In this document: positions 25,117 through 34,263 of the stretch, in pieces
Layout of the letters: every line of letters begins with the position of its first letter
How positions within the stretch are numbered: the first letter of the stretch is position 1
NCBI RefSeq assembly: GCF_016862935.1
Contig: NZ_BONX01000053.1
Coordinates: forward strand, 62,001 to 126,000
DNA: 64,000 nt
Source: Plantactinospora mayteni
Lineage (GTDB): Bacteria; Actinomycetota; Actinomycetes; Mycobacteriales; Micromonosporaceae
Direction of reading: 5' to 3'
Translations under genes and position numbers: made by a program
Notes under the pieces: generated by a model
Databases searched by the model: none
What the model was told of the DNA's origin: nothing
Seen by the model: only the letters and a program-made list of their open reading frames with translations

Positions 25117-26088
25117 ATGGCCGTGACCGACACCTCCCCGACGGGCTGCACGTGGGGGCGCTATCTCGAACAACTGACCGACGAGCATGGCGGGTGGACC
25201 GCGCTGACCCACCTGCTCATCCGCCGCGGCGGCCCGTCGGTGGGGCTGCCGGACGATCCGGGAACGATCGAGCGCGGGCTACGCCGCCTCAAGACCCGGG
25301 GCAACGCCCCTGGCGGGCAGTACGGGCGCTGGCTGCTGCGCTACTTCGGTGTGCCGCGTCCGCTGGAGGACACCGCACGCTGGATGGGGCAATACCATGC
25401 CCGCTTCGCCGATCTGCCGCTGTCGCTGCGCGAGGCTCAGCTGTTGTTGTGGGACCGGCCGCCGATCGCCGAGTCACCCGCTGCGTGCTGGATCCACCTT
25501 GGCCTGGCCTCGGTCGCGCTGCGCCGAGGAGACATCGATGACGCCCGGCTCCGGCTCACCCGCGCCAGCGGCATGACGCAACCGGCGGCTCAAGTCGAAT
25601 CGGCGCTGCTGGAGGCCCGCCTCGACATGGACGCCGGACTACCCGCCCGCGCGGACGAGGTACTCGCGAGGGCACAGGGGCAGATCACACGGCTGCCACC
25701 CGGTGGCGAGCGGGACTGCTACCACGCACGCTGGGCCGATCAACGTGCCTACCACCTCATCCACGCCGAACCGGTGGCACGCCTGTCCCAGGCGGCGGGG
25801 CTGTATCGCTGCATACCCGCCCGCAGCCCCGCCGCCTTTGCGCTCTTCCGCCGTCATCACGGACTGGCGTACTGCCACTGGAAACTCGGCGACCGCGACC
25901 GGGCGACCCGCCACGGCCGAGCAGCCGTCGAACACGCTGGCGATGCCGGCCTGCTCCGCTTCCGCGTGATGGCACTGCAACTCCTGGCCCACATCGAACC
26001 GGGTGAGGGTCGCGGGCTACGACGCCGGGCCGACCGCATCATCGCCGAGTTGGAGCACACAGACCTCGAACCCCGTACCACCCCATAA
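25117..26088 (+). CDS. TPR-like helical protein, unrecognised
   Basis: This 323-residue protein has an N-terminal part (1-90) with helices that could bind nucleic acid and a C-terminal two thirds made of TPR-like helix pairs (WIHLGLASVALRRGDIDDARL; HHGLAYCHWKLGDRDRATRH). Such repeats are common in actinobacterial regulators, but there is no clear helix-turn-helix. It shares a 53-nt divergent promoter with the EEP/phosphoesterase pair, so it may regulate or partner them. I do not recognise the family. Confidence 0.6.
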   Translation: MAVTDTSPTGCTWGRYLEQLTDEHGGWTALTHLLIRRGGPSVGLPDDPGTIERGLRRLKTRGNAPGGQYGRWLLRYFGVPRPLEDTARWMGQYHARFADLPLSLREAQLLLWDRPPIAESPAACWIHLGLASVALRRGDIDDARLRLTRASGMTQPAAQVESALLEARLDMDAGLPARADEVLARAQGQITRLPPGGERDCYHARWADQRAYHLIHAEPVARLSQAAGLYRCIPARSPAAFALFRRHHGLAYCHWKLGDRDRATRHGRAAVEHAGDAGLLRFRVMALQLLAHIEPGEGRGLRRRADRIIAELEHTDLEPRTTP

Positions 26089-26241
26089 ACAGTCACGAAC
26101 CACGCAGACCTGACAGATGCCTCCAGGGGCTGGCACGCCGGGCGGATCCGAGTCTGGCTGACCCGACGGCTGGGGCGGACGCGGTGCTGCCTCGGCCGCT
26201 GCGCGACGCCGAGTTGGGGTCGGGTCGGCCGGCTTGGCAGG

Positions 26242-26853
26242 ATGGTGGGCGTGCCAGCTCTCCAGCAGTCCGCCGCCCTCCAGCCTGCTTACCCGGTCCG
26301 CACCCAGCGGCTGTTGCTGCGTCCGCTCACCGCCGCCGATGTCGACGCGCTGCTCGCCTACCGGAGTCGACCCGACGTCTGCCGTTACGTGCCCTTCGAG
26401 CCGATGACCCGCGACGTCATCACCGAGCGGCTCGCCACCCTGTGGGCGAACACCGACCTCACCGACGAGGGCCAGGCCCTGGCCCTCGGCATCGAGGTCG
26501 CCGAGACCGGTCAACTGGTCGGTGACGTGGTGCTCTTCTGGCACAGCCGGGAACACCGTGGCGGGGAGATCGGATACGTCCTGAACCCCGACTTCTCCGG
26601 TCACGGCTACGCCACCGAGGCGGCACGCGCACTGCTACACCTGGGCTTCGACCACCTCGGCCTGCACCGCATCACCGCACGGATCGAGGAACGCAACGAA
26701 CCCTCGGCGAAGGTCGCGCGACGGCTCGGGATGCGGCAGGAGGCCCGACTGGTGCACAACGAGCGTTTCAAGGGGGAGTGGAGCACCGAACTCGGCTTCG
26801 CGATGCTCGCCGACGAATGGCAGGCGTACCCTTCTCAACGATCTTCGCCCTGA
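26242..26853 (+). CDS. GNAT N-acetyltransferase (RimJ/RimL type)
   Basis: This 203-residue protein begins RTQRLLLRPLTAADVDALLAY after a 20-residue lead, as in RimJ/RimL-type acetyltransferases. The acetyl-CoA motif is GYVLNPDFSGHGYATEAARAL with the following EERNEPSAKVARRLGM. It should acetylate an amino group of a protein or small molecule; the substrate is unknown. The start could also be GTG 26251. It stands alone on the plus strand. Confidence 0.85.
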   Translation: MVGVPALQQSAALQPAYPVRTQRLLLRPLTAADVDALLAYRSRPDVCRYVPFEPMTRDVITERLATLWANTDLTDEGQALALGIEVAETGQLVGDVVLFWHSREHRGGEIGYVLNPDFSGHGYATEAARALLHLGFDHLGLHRITARIEERNEPSAKVARRLGMRQEARLVHNERFKGEWSTELGFAMLADEWQAYPSQRSSP

Positions 26854-27018
26854 CCACCGCCCGATGGTCGCCACGACCAGCGCATCCCGCGGCGTCGCCG
26901 CCCGGAGCGGGGTAGGTCGATGCGGGCGGCCCGCCCGGGTCGGGTACCCGAGGTCGCGCCGTGCCGCGGCGACCAGGGTCCACGCCCCGGGCGGGCCGGG
27001 TGCGACCTTTCCTACCGA

Positions 27019-27450
27019 TCAGCCCCTGTTGACCCGGACCTTCGTCGACGTCCTCGCGGACGCCCCGGCCGGCTGCTGCGGTACCACCACGAGGCCGTAG
27101 TTGTAGTTGGCCATCAGCGGATCCTTCAGGCCGTCGTCGTTGATGTCGGCAACGGCCAGCCCGCGCGGTGAAGGAACTCGCGGGCGGCAACTGGGACCTG
27201 AGGAACTCGTTGCCCAGCCAGCCGTCCGGCCGTTGCAGCAGTACGCCCACCGAACTCCAGCCGCCGTGCGTGATGGCGACGTCGTTCCGGCCGTCGTTGT
27301 TCACGTCGGCGATGGCGATCGCGTCCGGTATCTCGTAGACGGAATCCGCCCGTCCGCGAAGCGCACGTTCGCGATGAGCAGGATCCGCTGCCCCTGCTCC
27401 ACCGAGCCCGGCGACACGGTGACCGTCGTCGTGGTGGCCGGTTGGTGCCG
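27019..27450 (-). pseudogene. Decayed Ig-like/FG-GAP secreted protein fragment
   Basis: Three frames of the minus strand join into one protein. One reads as a bacterial Ig-like strand (TTTTVTVSPGSVEQGQRILL); the next as an FG-GAP repeat (IPDAIAIADVNNDGRNDVAI, then GVLLQRP); the third as another FG-GAP repeat (GLAVADINDDGLKDPLMANY) ending at TGA 27021-27019. At least two frameshifts, near 27170 and 27340, separate them, and the 5' end is missing. It overlaps the start region of the VWA gene. Confidence 0.6.
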
Positions 27451-27508
27451 GTTGGTGCGCGGCACTACGCTCGGCGGAGTTCGAGGGCCCGACAAAGGAG
27501 TGGCCACT

Positions 27509-28840
27509 GTGCACATCACCGCCCACCTCGATGTCGACATGATCGCCATCGAGACCGACGACAAGTTGTCCGTGATGATCGAGCTGAACGCTCCGCCAGC
27601 GCCCGACGGCGGCGACGGCGTGCGGGTGCCGGGCACGCTGGAGGTCGTGCTCGACCGTAGCGGCTCGATGGAGGGTGGTCGACTCGACGGCGCGAAGACC
27701 GCGCTGACCAGTCTGGTCGACCGGCTCGACCCGCGTGACCACTTCGGCCTGGTGGTCTTCGACGACGCGGTCGACGTTGTGGTACCGGCCGGGCGGCTGA
27801 CCGACAAAGCGGCGGTCAAGCGGGCGATCGCGGGTGTGCGGACGCGCGGCGGTACGGACCTGTCCGGCGGCTACCTCCGTGGGCTCCAGGAGGCTCGACG
27901 GGTGGCCCGCGCGGCGGGTGCCACCGTGCTGATCATCAGCGACGGGCATGCCAACGCCGGTATCACCGACCCCGACGCGCTGGCCCGGGTGGCGGCCGAG
28001 GCGTACACACACCGGGTGACCACCTCGACGCTCGGCTTCGGTCTCGGCTACGACGAGCGGATCATGTCGGCGATCGCCCGTGGTGGTTCCGGCAACGAGC
28101 ACTTCGCGGAGGAGCCGGACACCGCCGTGGCGCTCATCGCCGGCGAAGTCGAGGGACTGCTCGCGCAGACCGCCCAGGCCGCGTCGCTGCACCTACGACT
28201 CACCCCGGCGGTGCGGGGCGTCCTGGTGGTCAACGACCTGCCGGCCAACGCGGTCGACGACGGACTGCTCATCGAACTCGGCAGCTTCTACGCCGCCGAG
28301 ACCCGCAAGCTCGTGTTGACCTTCGACATCCCGGCCCTCGCCGAGTTGGGCCTGACCGAGGTGGCGACGCTGACCTTCACGTACGTCGAGCTGCCGGCGC
28401 TGGCCCAGCACACCGTGACGGTGCCGGTGCACGTCAACGTGGTGCCCGGCGACCAGGCCGCCGGCCGGGTACCTGATCCGGTGGTACACACCGAGCTGGT
28501 CTACCTGCGGGCGCAGCAGGCGAAGCGGCGCGCCTCCAACCTGCTCAGCGGTGGCGACTCGGCCGCCGCGCTGAAGGAGATCCAACAGGCGCAGCGGGAG
28601 ATCGCCCAGGCGCAGTTCGGTGCGCCCGAAGAGCTGGCGGCCGACCTCGCCGAGGAAGCGGCGACGCTCAGCTACCTCGCTCAGGAGACCGAGACCGGAT
28701 CGGCATCGCGGGCTGGAAAGTATCTCTCGGCCAGCTCCCAGGCCCGGCTCCAGAAACGCGGCCGTACCTACAACACCCCGCCCCTCCCACCTACCGGCGA
28801 GCCGAACACCGACCCAGACCCCGACCAGAAGAGCAGGTGA
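27509..28840 (+). CDS. VWA-domain protein
   Basis: This 443-residue protein has a von Willebrand A domain (about 35-215) with a complete MIDAS: DRSGS (D-x-S-x-S), T in RGGTDLSGG, and ISDGHAN. The rest has a beta-rich middle (about 220-330) and a helical C-terminus, ending in a Pro-rich tail. There is no signal peptide, so it is probably cytoplasmic and binds a partner through metal. GTG 27509 follows AAAGGAG at 8 nt; GTG 27500 is an alternative. No typical VWA partner (MoxR ATPase) is adjacent. Confidence 0.8.
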   Translation: MHITAHLDVDMIAIETDDKLSVMIELNAPPAPDGGDGVRVPGTLEVVLDRSGSMEGGRLDGAKTALTSLVDRLDPRDHFGLVVFDDAVDVVVPAGRLTDKAAVKRAIAGVRTRGGTDLSGGYLRGLQEARRVARAAGATVLIISDGHANAGITDPDALARVAAEAYTHRVTTSTLGFGLGYDERIMSAIARGGSGNEHFAEEPDTAVALIAGEVEGLLAQTAQAASLHLRLTPAVRGVLVVNDLPANAVDDGLLIELGSFYAAETRKLVLTFDIPALAELGLTEVATLTFTYVELPALAQHTVTVPVHVNVVPGDQAAGRVPDPVVHTELVYLRAQQAKRRASNLLSGGDSAAALKEIQQAQREIAQAQFGAPEELAADLAEEAATLSYLAQETETGSASRAGKYLSASSQARLQKRGRTYNTPPLPPTGEPNTDPDPDQKSR

Positions 28841-28978
28841 ACGACTGGCGAAACACGCCGTGATGCCGTGATCCAGCCCTGCCCAGCGCGGTCGAGGAAC
28901 TCATCCGGCAGCGCGACGAGCGTCAACGGGCCTGAGTGCAGCCGGCCGCCCGCGTCGGGTGAATCGCGGTGCGGCCCG

Positions 28979-29638
28979 TTACTCGTACCGGTACTTCAGC
29001 GAGTCCGCCTCCGTCTGCTCGATGTCGGCGATCGTCAGTTCCGGCATCCGTAGCTGGGCCAGCGTTACCTCGGCTGAGGTCGGCTGGGCGTCCGCCGGCA
29101 GCCACTGATCCGGCTTCCACGCCGCGCTGCGCAGCAGCGCCTTGGGGCAGTGCGGGTAGACCTCGTCGATCCCCAGCACCAGCGCACTGGCCGGCGGCTT
29201 GCCCACGGCGGTCAGCTGCGACAGCAGGTCTGGGCGGGTGGAGACGCATGCCCGGCCGTTCACCCTGAGCGTCGTGGTGCGTCCCGGGATGACGAACAGC
29301 AGCCCGGCCCGTCCGGTCGCGACGATGTTCTGAAGGGTGTCCAGACGCTTGTTGCCGGTCGCGTCCGGTATCGCCACCGTCCGTGAATCCAGGACGGTGA
29401 CGAATCCGGCGGGGCCGCCGCGCGGGGAGACGTCGAAGTTGCCCTCGGCGTCCGCGCTGGCGACCAGGATCAGCGATGCGCAGCCGATCAACCGCCGGGT
29501 CTCCTCGGTGAGTTCGGTCATCTGCTTCCGCACGGCCGCGTCGCTGGGGAATTCGTAGGCCCGGCGCAGCGCCTCCTGGTCGGGAACGGCGTCGAGACGC
29601 AGCGAGTCGAAGGCACTGGCGGCAAGGGCTGGCGTCAT
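28979..29638 (-). CDS. PPOX-class FMN flavoprotein (MSMEG_1061 type)
   Basis: This 219-residue protein of the pyridoxamine-phosphate-oxidase fold has LILVASADAEGNFDVSPRGG and LDTLQNIVATGRAGLLFVIP, which bind FMN in this family, and ends with IEQTEADSLKYRYE. It probably reduces a small substrate; the substrate is unknown. ATG 29638 is chosen because the fold starts soon after. The 285 nt upstream, divergent from the alpha/beta hydrolase, contain a short hairpin, CCCGCCC-N12-GGGCGGG (29786-29811). Confidence 0.8.
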   Translation of the reverse strand: MTPALAASAFDSLRLDAVPDQEALRRAYEFPSDAAVRKQMTELTEETRRLIGCASLILVASADAEGNFDVSPRGGPAGFVTVLDSRTVAIPDATGNKRLDTLQNIVATGRAGLLFVIPGRTTTLRVNGRACVSTRPDLLSQLTAVGKPPASALVLGIDEVYPHCPKALLRSAAWKPDQWLPADAQPTSAEVTLAQLRMPELTIADIEQTEADSLKYRYE

Positions 29639-29923
29639 GCCGCCGACCCTAACGGACCGACCTGGCTGACGGCCTGACCAGACCAGGGGTGATCGCGGCG
29701 ATCCGGAGCTTGTCGCGGTGGTGGCTGCCGATCGTGTGGTACCAGCGGCGGGCCGCCGTGGGCCCGGGTTTCGGGTCTCACGGCGCCCGCCCTCGGGACC
29801 GGTCGGGCGGGACTCCACCGGGCACCGGGCACAGCCGCGTGGAGCGTTGGCATGATCGAGGCAGGTGTACGAGCCCCGGGAGCGGGTAGCCCACGGCCGT
29901 GTGTCTCCGCAGAGGGAGTGGCA

Positions 29924-30799
29924 ATGGGTGGCGGGCGAATTCCGGGTTCCTTCACGGAGCAGACGGCGCAGGTCGGCGACGTCACGATCAACTATGTTCG
30001 GGGCGGTCGGGGCAGCACGCTGGTCCTGCTGCACGGCTATCCCCAGACGTGGTACATGTGGCGGAAGGTTCTGCCGGAGCTTGCCGAGCACCACACGGTC
30101 ATCGCGCCCGACCTTCGGGGGGCCGGCGGCAGCGACGCCCCGGCAGGAGGCTACGACAAGAAGACCCTCGCCGGCGACGTCCACGGCCTGCTCACCCAAC
30201 TCGGCCTCGATAGCGATGTCAGCATCGTCGGACACGATATCGGGACCATGGTCGCGTACGCGTATGCCGCCGCTCACCGCGATCGCGTGCGCAAGCTCGT
30301 GCTCACGGAAGCGCCGATCCCTGACCAGAGCCTGTACCAGGTCCCGTCACTGACCCCGAAGGGACCGGGCTTCTGGAACTTCGGCTTCTTCAACCTCCCG
30401 AACGGTCTGCCGGAACAGATCGTGGACGGTCGCGAGGCCCTCTGGGTGGATCGGTTCACCGATTCGATGGAAGTCCAGAAGACCGGCATCGGCGACGACG
30501 ATGTCCGCGAGTACGCCCGGTACCTGCAAGACGAGGCTCACCTGCGGGCCAGCTTCGACTACTTCCGAGCGCTGCCGCAAGATGTCGCCGACAACGCTGA
30601 GTACGGCAAGACGAAGTTGACCATGCCGGTTCTCGCACTCGGCGCCCGAGCCAGCCTCGGTGAGGCGGTACCCACCCAGGTCGCGCAGTACGCCACGACG
30701 GTGACCGGCGGCGTCATCGAGGACTCTGGCCACTGGATCTTCGAGGAACAGCCGGCCGAACTCACCGCGCAGCTCAGAAACTTTCTCCAACAGACCTGA
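29924..30799 (+). CDS. Alpha/beta hydrolase (epoxide hydrolase/dehalogenase-like)
   Basis: This 291-residue protein has the oxyanion segment LLHGYPQTWYMWRKV, a nucleophile elbow GHDIG with Asp in place of Ser, and a catalytic His in SGHWIFEEQP. The Asp nucleophile points to epoxide hydrolases and haloalkane/haloacetate dehalogenases. ATG 29924 has GGAGTGG upstream. It is convergent with the channel gene, which ends 7 nt away. Confidence 0.85.
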   Translation: MGGGRIPGSFTEQTAQVGDVTINYVRGGRGSTLVLLHGYPQTWYMWRKVLPELAEHHTVIAPDLRGAGGSDAPAGGYDKKTLAGDVHGLLTQLGLDSDVSIVGHDIGTMVAYAYAAAHRDRVRKLVLTEAPIPDQSLYQVPSLTPKGPGFWNFGFFNLPNGLPEQIVDGREALWVDRFTDSMEVQKTGIGDDDVREYARYLQDEAHLRASFDYFRALPQDVADNAEYGKTKLTMPVLALGARASLGEAVPTQVAQYATTVTGGVIEDSGHWIFEEQPAELTAQLRNFLQQT

Positions 30800-30806
30800 G
30801 CCGGCG

Positions 30807-31496
30807 CTACCGGTCGCCACGGGTGTTACCGAATATCGACACGAGTCGGGCGACCAGGGTAACCAGGTAGATCTGGCCGGTCAGCGCCTCGATCACGGCG
30901 AGGGTTCGGGCGGGTTCCCCGTTGGCGGTGAAGTCTCCGTAGCCGACGGTGGTCATGGTGACGAAGCTGAAGTACTGGATGGTCGCGCTGGTCGCTGGCT
31001 GTCCGGCGGAGAAGAACGGGGTCGTCCGGAAATGCCCGACGGCCGCGAACAGGGCCGCGAACAGAAAGCCGATCAACAGGTACGCACTCAGGGCACCGAA
31101 GATGGTCTGGAGGGTTACCACACGATGGGTCAGGATCCGCCGGACCACCACCACGATTGTCAGCGCCAGGATCACCGCCAACCACAGTGACACCAGCCCG
31201 GACGCCACCCGATGGCGTACCACCACGTCGAGTACGACGGTGCCGGTCGAGACCACAGTGATCACCGACCAGAACTGGCGTGGCCTCATGCCGGGTGGGC
31301 GGGAGTTGCGCAGGGCCAGCGCCAGCGAGGCGAGGTAGAGCAGCAGCGGCAGGGCCTGAATCCGTCCCTCGGGCAGGAACGCCGACAGGAGGAAGCTGGC
31401 CACCAACAGTAGAAGAACCAGGCCGTAGCGATCGGACCGTTCGACCCGCTCGCCGGGACCACGCGGGCGCCCCGGGTCACCGGTCCCGGTCGGCAT
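30807..31496 (-). CDS. Potassium-channel-like protein
   Basis: This 229-residue membrane protein has about five or six membrane segments and a pore region with the K+ selectivity filter TVGYGD (FSFVTMTTVGYGDFTA) between the last two helices. It has no cytoplasmic RCK domain. The chosen start is MPTGTGDPG; the frame stays open 58 codons further upstream but is Arg/Pro rich there. Confidence 0.8.
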   Translation of the reverse strand: MPTGTGDPGRPRGPGERVERSDRYGLVLLLLVASFLLSAFLPEGRIQALPLLLYLASLALALRNSRPPGMRPRQFWSVITVVSTGTVVLDVVVRHRVASGLVSLWLAVILALTIVVVVRRILTHRVVTLQTIFGALSAYLLIGFLFAALFAAVGHFRTTPFFSAGQPATSATIQYFSFVTMTTVGYGDFTANGEPARTLAVIEALTGQIYLVTLVARLVSIFGNTRGDR

Positions 31497-31814
31497 CGGC
31501 CCCAGCCGGACGGGAGCAGGGCAAGCCCTCGCCGGTGCGGCTGACCGGCCCGGGTCGGCCCGGCCGTTTCCGGCCGCGCGTGGGAAGCCGTATCGCCTGC
31601 ACGACCCCACGTACCCGGACAGGACCGCCGGAAACGTCGATTCGGGTGATCTACGCGCCGACCACGGCACCCGCCAGCGTCGGCTACGACGAGGTCAGGG
31701 ACCAGGTACCCGGAGGGAGGCAGCCGCCGTCGCGGGAAGGCCAGGTGGTGTGGTGTGGGCGAGCGTGCGGCGGTCCGAATCGCGTCGGCGGCGGCCCGCA
31801 GCAGGCGGCGACTC
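31497..31814. other. Intergenic stretch, no gene seen
   Basis: This lies between the channel gene and the WYL regulator, both on the minus strand. No coding signal, strong hairpin or repeat was found. It should hold the channel promoter. Confidence 0.5.
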
Positions 31815-32786
31815 TCAGGACGAGTCTCCGTAGCGGGTGACTATCGCGGCGGCGCGGTTGCGCAGGGAGGTGCGCAACGATTGCGGGGCCAGGGCTTCCG
31901 CGTTCGTGGCGAGCTGCCACAGTGCCCATTCGGCGTGTCGTGAATCTTGGAAGGTCACCTCCAGCCGCAGCCAGCCGTCTGCCTCTGGTTCCTCGGCGCG
32001 GACGGCCAGCGCGGTACTCAGCAGGTCTTCCCGTCGCGCCGGGTTCACCCGTACCAGCACGGTGAGATGGCCGTCGGACAGAAACTGCGCGCAGCGTTCC
32101 CGCCAGACCCGGTCCAGGTCGACCCGGTCTGGTCGCTGTGCCGGTTCGGGGAGTTCCTCGGCGGCCAGGACCCGGGACAGCCGGTAGGTGCGGTCGGCGC
32201 CAGATCTCGTGGCCAGCAGGTAGCCCCGGTCACGTACGGTGACCAGGCCGATCGGGTCCACGGTGCGCCACCGTGGGGTCTGGCCCATTGCCGCGTAGTG
32301 GATGCGCAGCTTGTGTCCGGCGAGCACCGCGCGCCGGACCTCGATCATCGTCGTGTCCGGCACCTCCTCGGTGACCAGCCGACGCGAGAGCAGGTCGGTC
32401 TCCGGTTCGACAAGAAATCGCCGGGCCGCGTCGCTCGCGGTGGCCTGATGGCTTTCGGGCAGCGCGTCGACCACTTTGCGGGTGGCCGAAGCGAGCGCCG
32501 AGCCGAGGCCGAACACCTGCTCGCCGCGCCCCGATGCGGCGGTCAGCAAGGCAAGGGCCTCGTCGTGGTTCAGTCCGGTGAGCTCGGTCCGGAAACCAGG
32601 CAACAACGCGAAGCCGCCGTGTCGACCGCGTTCGGCGTGGACCGGGACGCCTGCCGTGGAGAGCGCCTCGATGTCGCGCAGCACGGTGCGGGTGGATACC
32701 TCCAGCTCCCGGGCCAGCGTGTCCGCGGTCAGCCGACCGCGCTGGCGCAGCAGCAGCACCAGCGAGACCAGCCGGTCGGCGCGCAT
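31815..32786 (-). CDS. YafY-family WYL-domain transcriptional regulator
   Basis: This 323-residue regulator has an N-terminal helix-turn-helix (LTADTLARELEVSTRTVLRD), a WYL domain at about 140-215 (DPIGLVTVRDRGYLLATRSG) and a WCX-type C-terminus. Such proteins usually repress themselves and a divergent gene, with a ligand bound by the WYL domain. The RidA gene is divergent and a palindrome lies between them. Confidence 0.9.
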   Translation of the reverse strand: MRADRLVSLVLLLRQRGRLTADTLARELEVSTRTVLRDIEALSTAGVPVHAERGRHGGFALLPGFRTELTGLNHDEALALLTAASGRGEQVFGLGSALASATRKVVDALPESHQATASDAARRFLVEPETDLLSRRLVTEEVPDTTMIEVRRAVLAGHKLRIHYAAMGQTPRWRTVDPIGLVTVRDRGYLLATRSGADRTYRLSRVLAAEELPEPAQRPDRVDLDRVWRERCAQFLSDGHLTVLVRVNPARREDLLSTALAVRAEEPEADGWLRLEVTFQDSRHAEWALWQLATNAEALAPQSLRTSLRNRAAAIVTRYGDSS

Positions 32787-32806
32787 CCGCGAACTTTAGC
32801 AGAATA

Positions 32807-32825
32807 CACGACACAGGATGTCGTG
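32807..32825. promoter_or_regulatory. Palindromic operator between WYL regulator and ridA
   Basis: CACGACA-CAGGA-TGTCGTG is a perfect 7-bp inverted repeat with a 5-nt centre. It lies 21 nt before the regulator start and 92 nt before the RidA start, an ideal position for autoregulation. That the WYL protein binds it is inferred. Confidence 0.55.
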
Positions 32826-32916
32826 ATTTGTTGGCAGGCTCGGCAAGACGGCGTCGAAGATGGCGGCTACCGAGCCGACCGACGTACGTACTTCCAATGA
32901 ATCGCATGGAGCTGAT

Positions 32917-33318
32917 GTGGCAATCGAACGAACGGCAGTCAACCCGGTGACGTGGTCGGTGGAGCTGGGATTCAACCAGGGCGAGGTCGTCTCCGGGCAC
33001 ACCCGGACCCTGTACTGCTCCGGGCAGACCGCGATGAGCGGCGACGGCAAGCCCCAGCATGACGGTGACATGGCGGCGCAGTTGGCGCTGAGCCTCGACA
33101 ACCTGGAGGCCGTGCTCGGCGAGGCGGGCATGTCCCTCGCGAACCTCGTCCGGCTCAACGTCTACACCACCGACGTCGACCTGCTGTTCCCGCACTACGG
33201 CCTGCTGGCGTCGCGGTTGGGCGCCGCCGGGGTGGCCCCGGCCACCACGATGCTCGGGGTGACCCGGCTGGCGGTCCCCGGCCAGATGGTCGAACTCGAG
33301 GGAACCGCCGTCGCGTGA
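32917..33318 (+). CDS. RidA-family protein (YjgF/YER057c)
   Basis: This 133-residue protein has the RidA pattern: TLYCSGQTAMSGDGKPQHDG, then QLALSLDNLEAVLGEAGMSL and VRLNVYTTDVD. It lacks the usual C-terminal CEIEAVA-type end with the conserved Arg in IRVEVD, so it may belong to an Rid subgroup other than the 2-aminoacrylate deaminases. GTG 32917 has GGAG at 6 nt. It is divergent from the WYL regulator, a pairing often seen. Confidence 0.85.
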   Translation: MAIERTAVNPVTWSVELGFNQGEVVSGHTRTLYCSGQTAMSGDGKPQHDGDMAAQLALSLDNLEAVLGEAGMSLANLVRLNVYTTDVDLLFPHYGLLASRLGAAGVAPATTMLGVTRLAVPGQMVELEGTAVA

Positions 33319-33335
33319 CGTGACGTCGTCGCCTC

Positions 33336-33368
33336 GCTACTCGTGCCGGTTCGACCGGCACGAGTAGC
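33336..33368. terminator. Bidirectional hairpin terminator
   Basis: GCTACTCGTGCCGGT (33336-33350) and its perfect complement (33354-33368) form a 15-bp stem with a 3-nt loop. It sits between ridA and the convergent ABC ATPase gene. Confidence 0.85.
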
Positions 33369-33453
33369 AGGCAGACGCGTGGTTCCGGTGCTCCGAAACC
33401 ACACCCTTCGCCACGGGCAGCGTGCTGGTGCCGTCAGCCCGCCGTCGCGGGCC

Positions 33454-34260
33454 TCACGCTCCCCGAGCGGCCGACCCCGCCGTGTGCCGTACCGGGGTGT
33501 CGATGGTGGGGGTCGCCGCGAGCAGTTCCCGGGTGTACGGGTGGCAGGGGTCCGTGGTGATCTCCAGGGTCGGGCCCTGCTCGACGATCCGGCCGTCGCG
33601 CATCACCGCGATCCGGTTCGCGAGTTGCCGGACGACGGCGAGGTCGTGCGAGATGAACAGGCAGGCCAGGCCGAGCCGGTCTCGTAGGTCGCAGAGCAGG
33701 TTGAGGATCTTCGCCTGTACCGACACGTCGAGTGCGGTGACGGGCTCGTCGCAGACGAGTAGTCGTGGCCGGAGGGCCAGGGCGCGGGCGATCGCGACCC
33801 GCTGCTGCTGCCCGCCGGACAACTGCCGGGGCAGGCGCGTGCCGACCCGGCGGTCGAGCCCGACGAGGTCCAGCAGTTCGTCCACCCGCGCGGACCGTGA
33901 TCGGGAGTCGCCGATCCGGTGGATGCGCAGCGGTTCGACAAGCGCCTGCCGTACCGTCTGGCGGGGACTGAGGGTGAGGTACGGGTCCTGGAACACCATC
34001 TGGACGTGGCGTCGGTGTGCCCGCAGCGCCCGGCCGCGTAGGGAGTGCACGTCGACTCCGGTGAACCGGACCACGCCGGCGCTGGGCCGGTGGAGTCCGG
34101 TGACCACGCGGGCGAGGGTCGTCTTTCCGCAGCCGGACTCGCCGACGAGTCCGACGATCTCGCCCGGCTCGATGCGCATGGTGACGTCCTCGACCACGTT
34201 CGCGTGGTCCTGGTCGCGGCGTCGGGAGTATCCGGCGGTGACGTGTGCGATCTCCAGCAT
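33454..34260 (-). CDS. Oligopeptide-type ABC importer ATPase (DppF/NikE-like)
   Basis: This 268-residue ATPase has Walker A GESGCGKTT, signature LSGGQQQRVAIARAL, Walker B LLVCDEP and switch His FISHDLAVV. The C-terminal HPYTRELLAATP segment is typical of the Opp/Dpp/Nik group. It is the last gene of the importer operon, 3 nt after the fused permease-ATPase. Confidence 0.9.
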   Translation of the reverse strand: MLEIAHVTAGYSRRRDQDHANVVEDVTMRIEPGEIVGLVGESGCGKTTLARVVTGLHRPSAGVVRFTGVDVHSLRGRALRAHRRHVQMVFQDPYLTLSPRQTVRQALVEPLRIHRIGDSRSRSARVDELLDLVGLDRRVGTRLPRQLSGGQQQRVAIARALALRPRLLVCDEPVTALDVSVQAKILNLLCDLRDRLGLACLFISHDLAVVRQLANRIAVMRDGRIVEQGPTLEITTDPCHPYTRELLAATPTIDTPVRHTAGSAARGA

Positions 34261-34263
34261 CGG

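Noticed and set aside
31497-31814. Open frames on both strands between the channel and the WYL regulator
   Set aside because: No ribosome sites, no recognisable protein features, and composition of non-coding GC-rich DNA.
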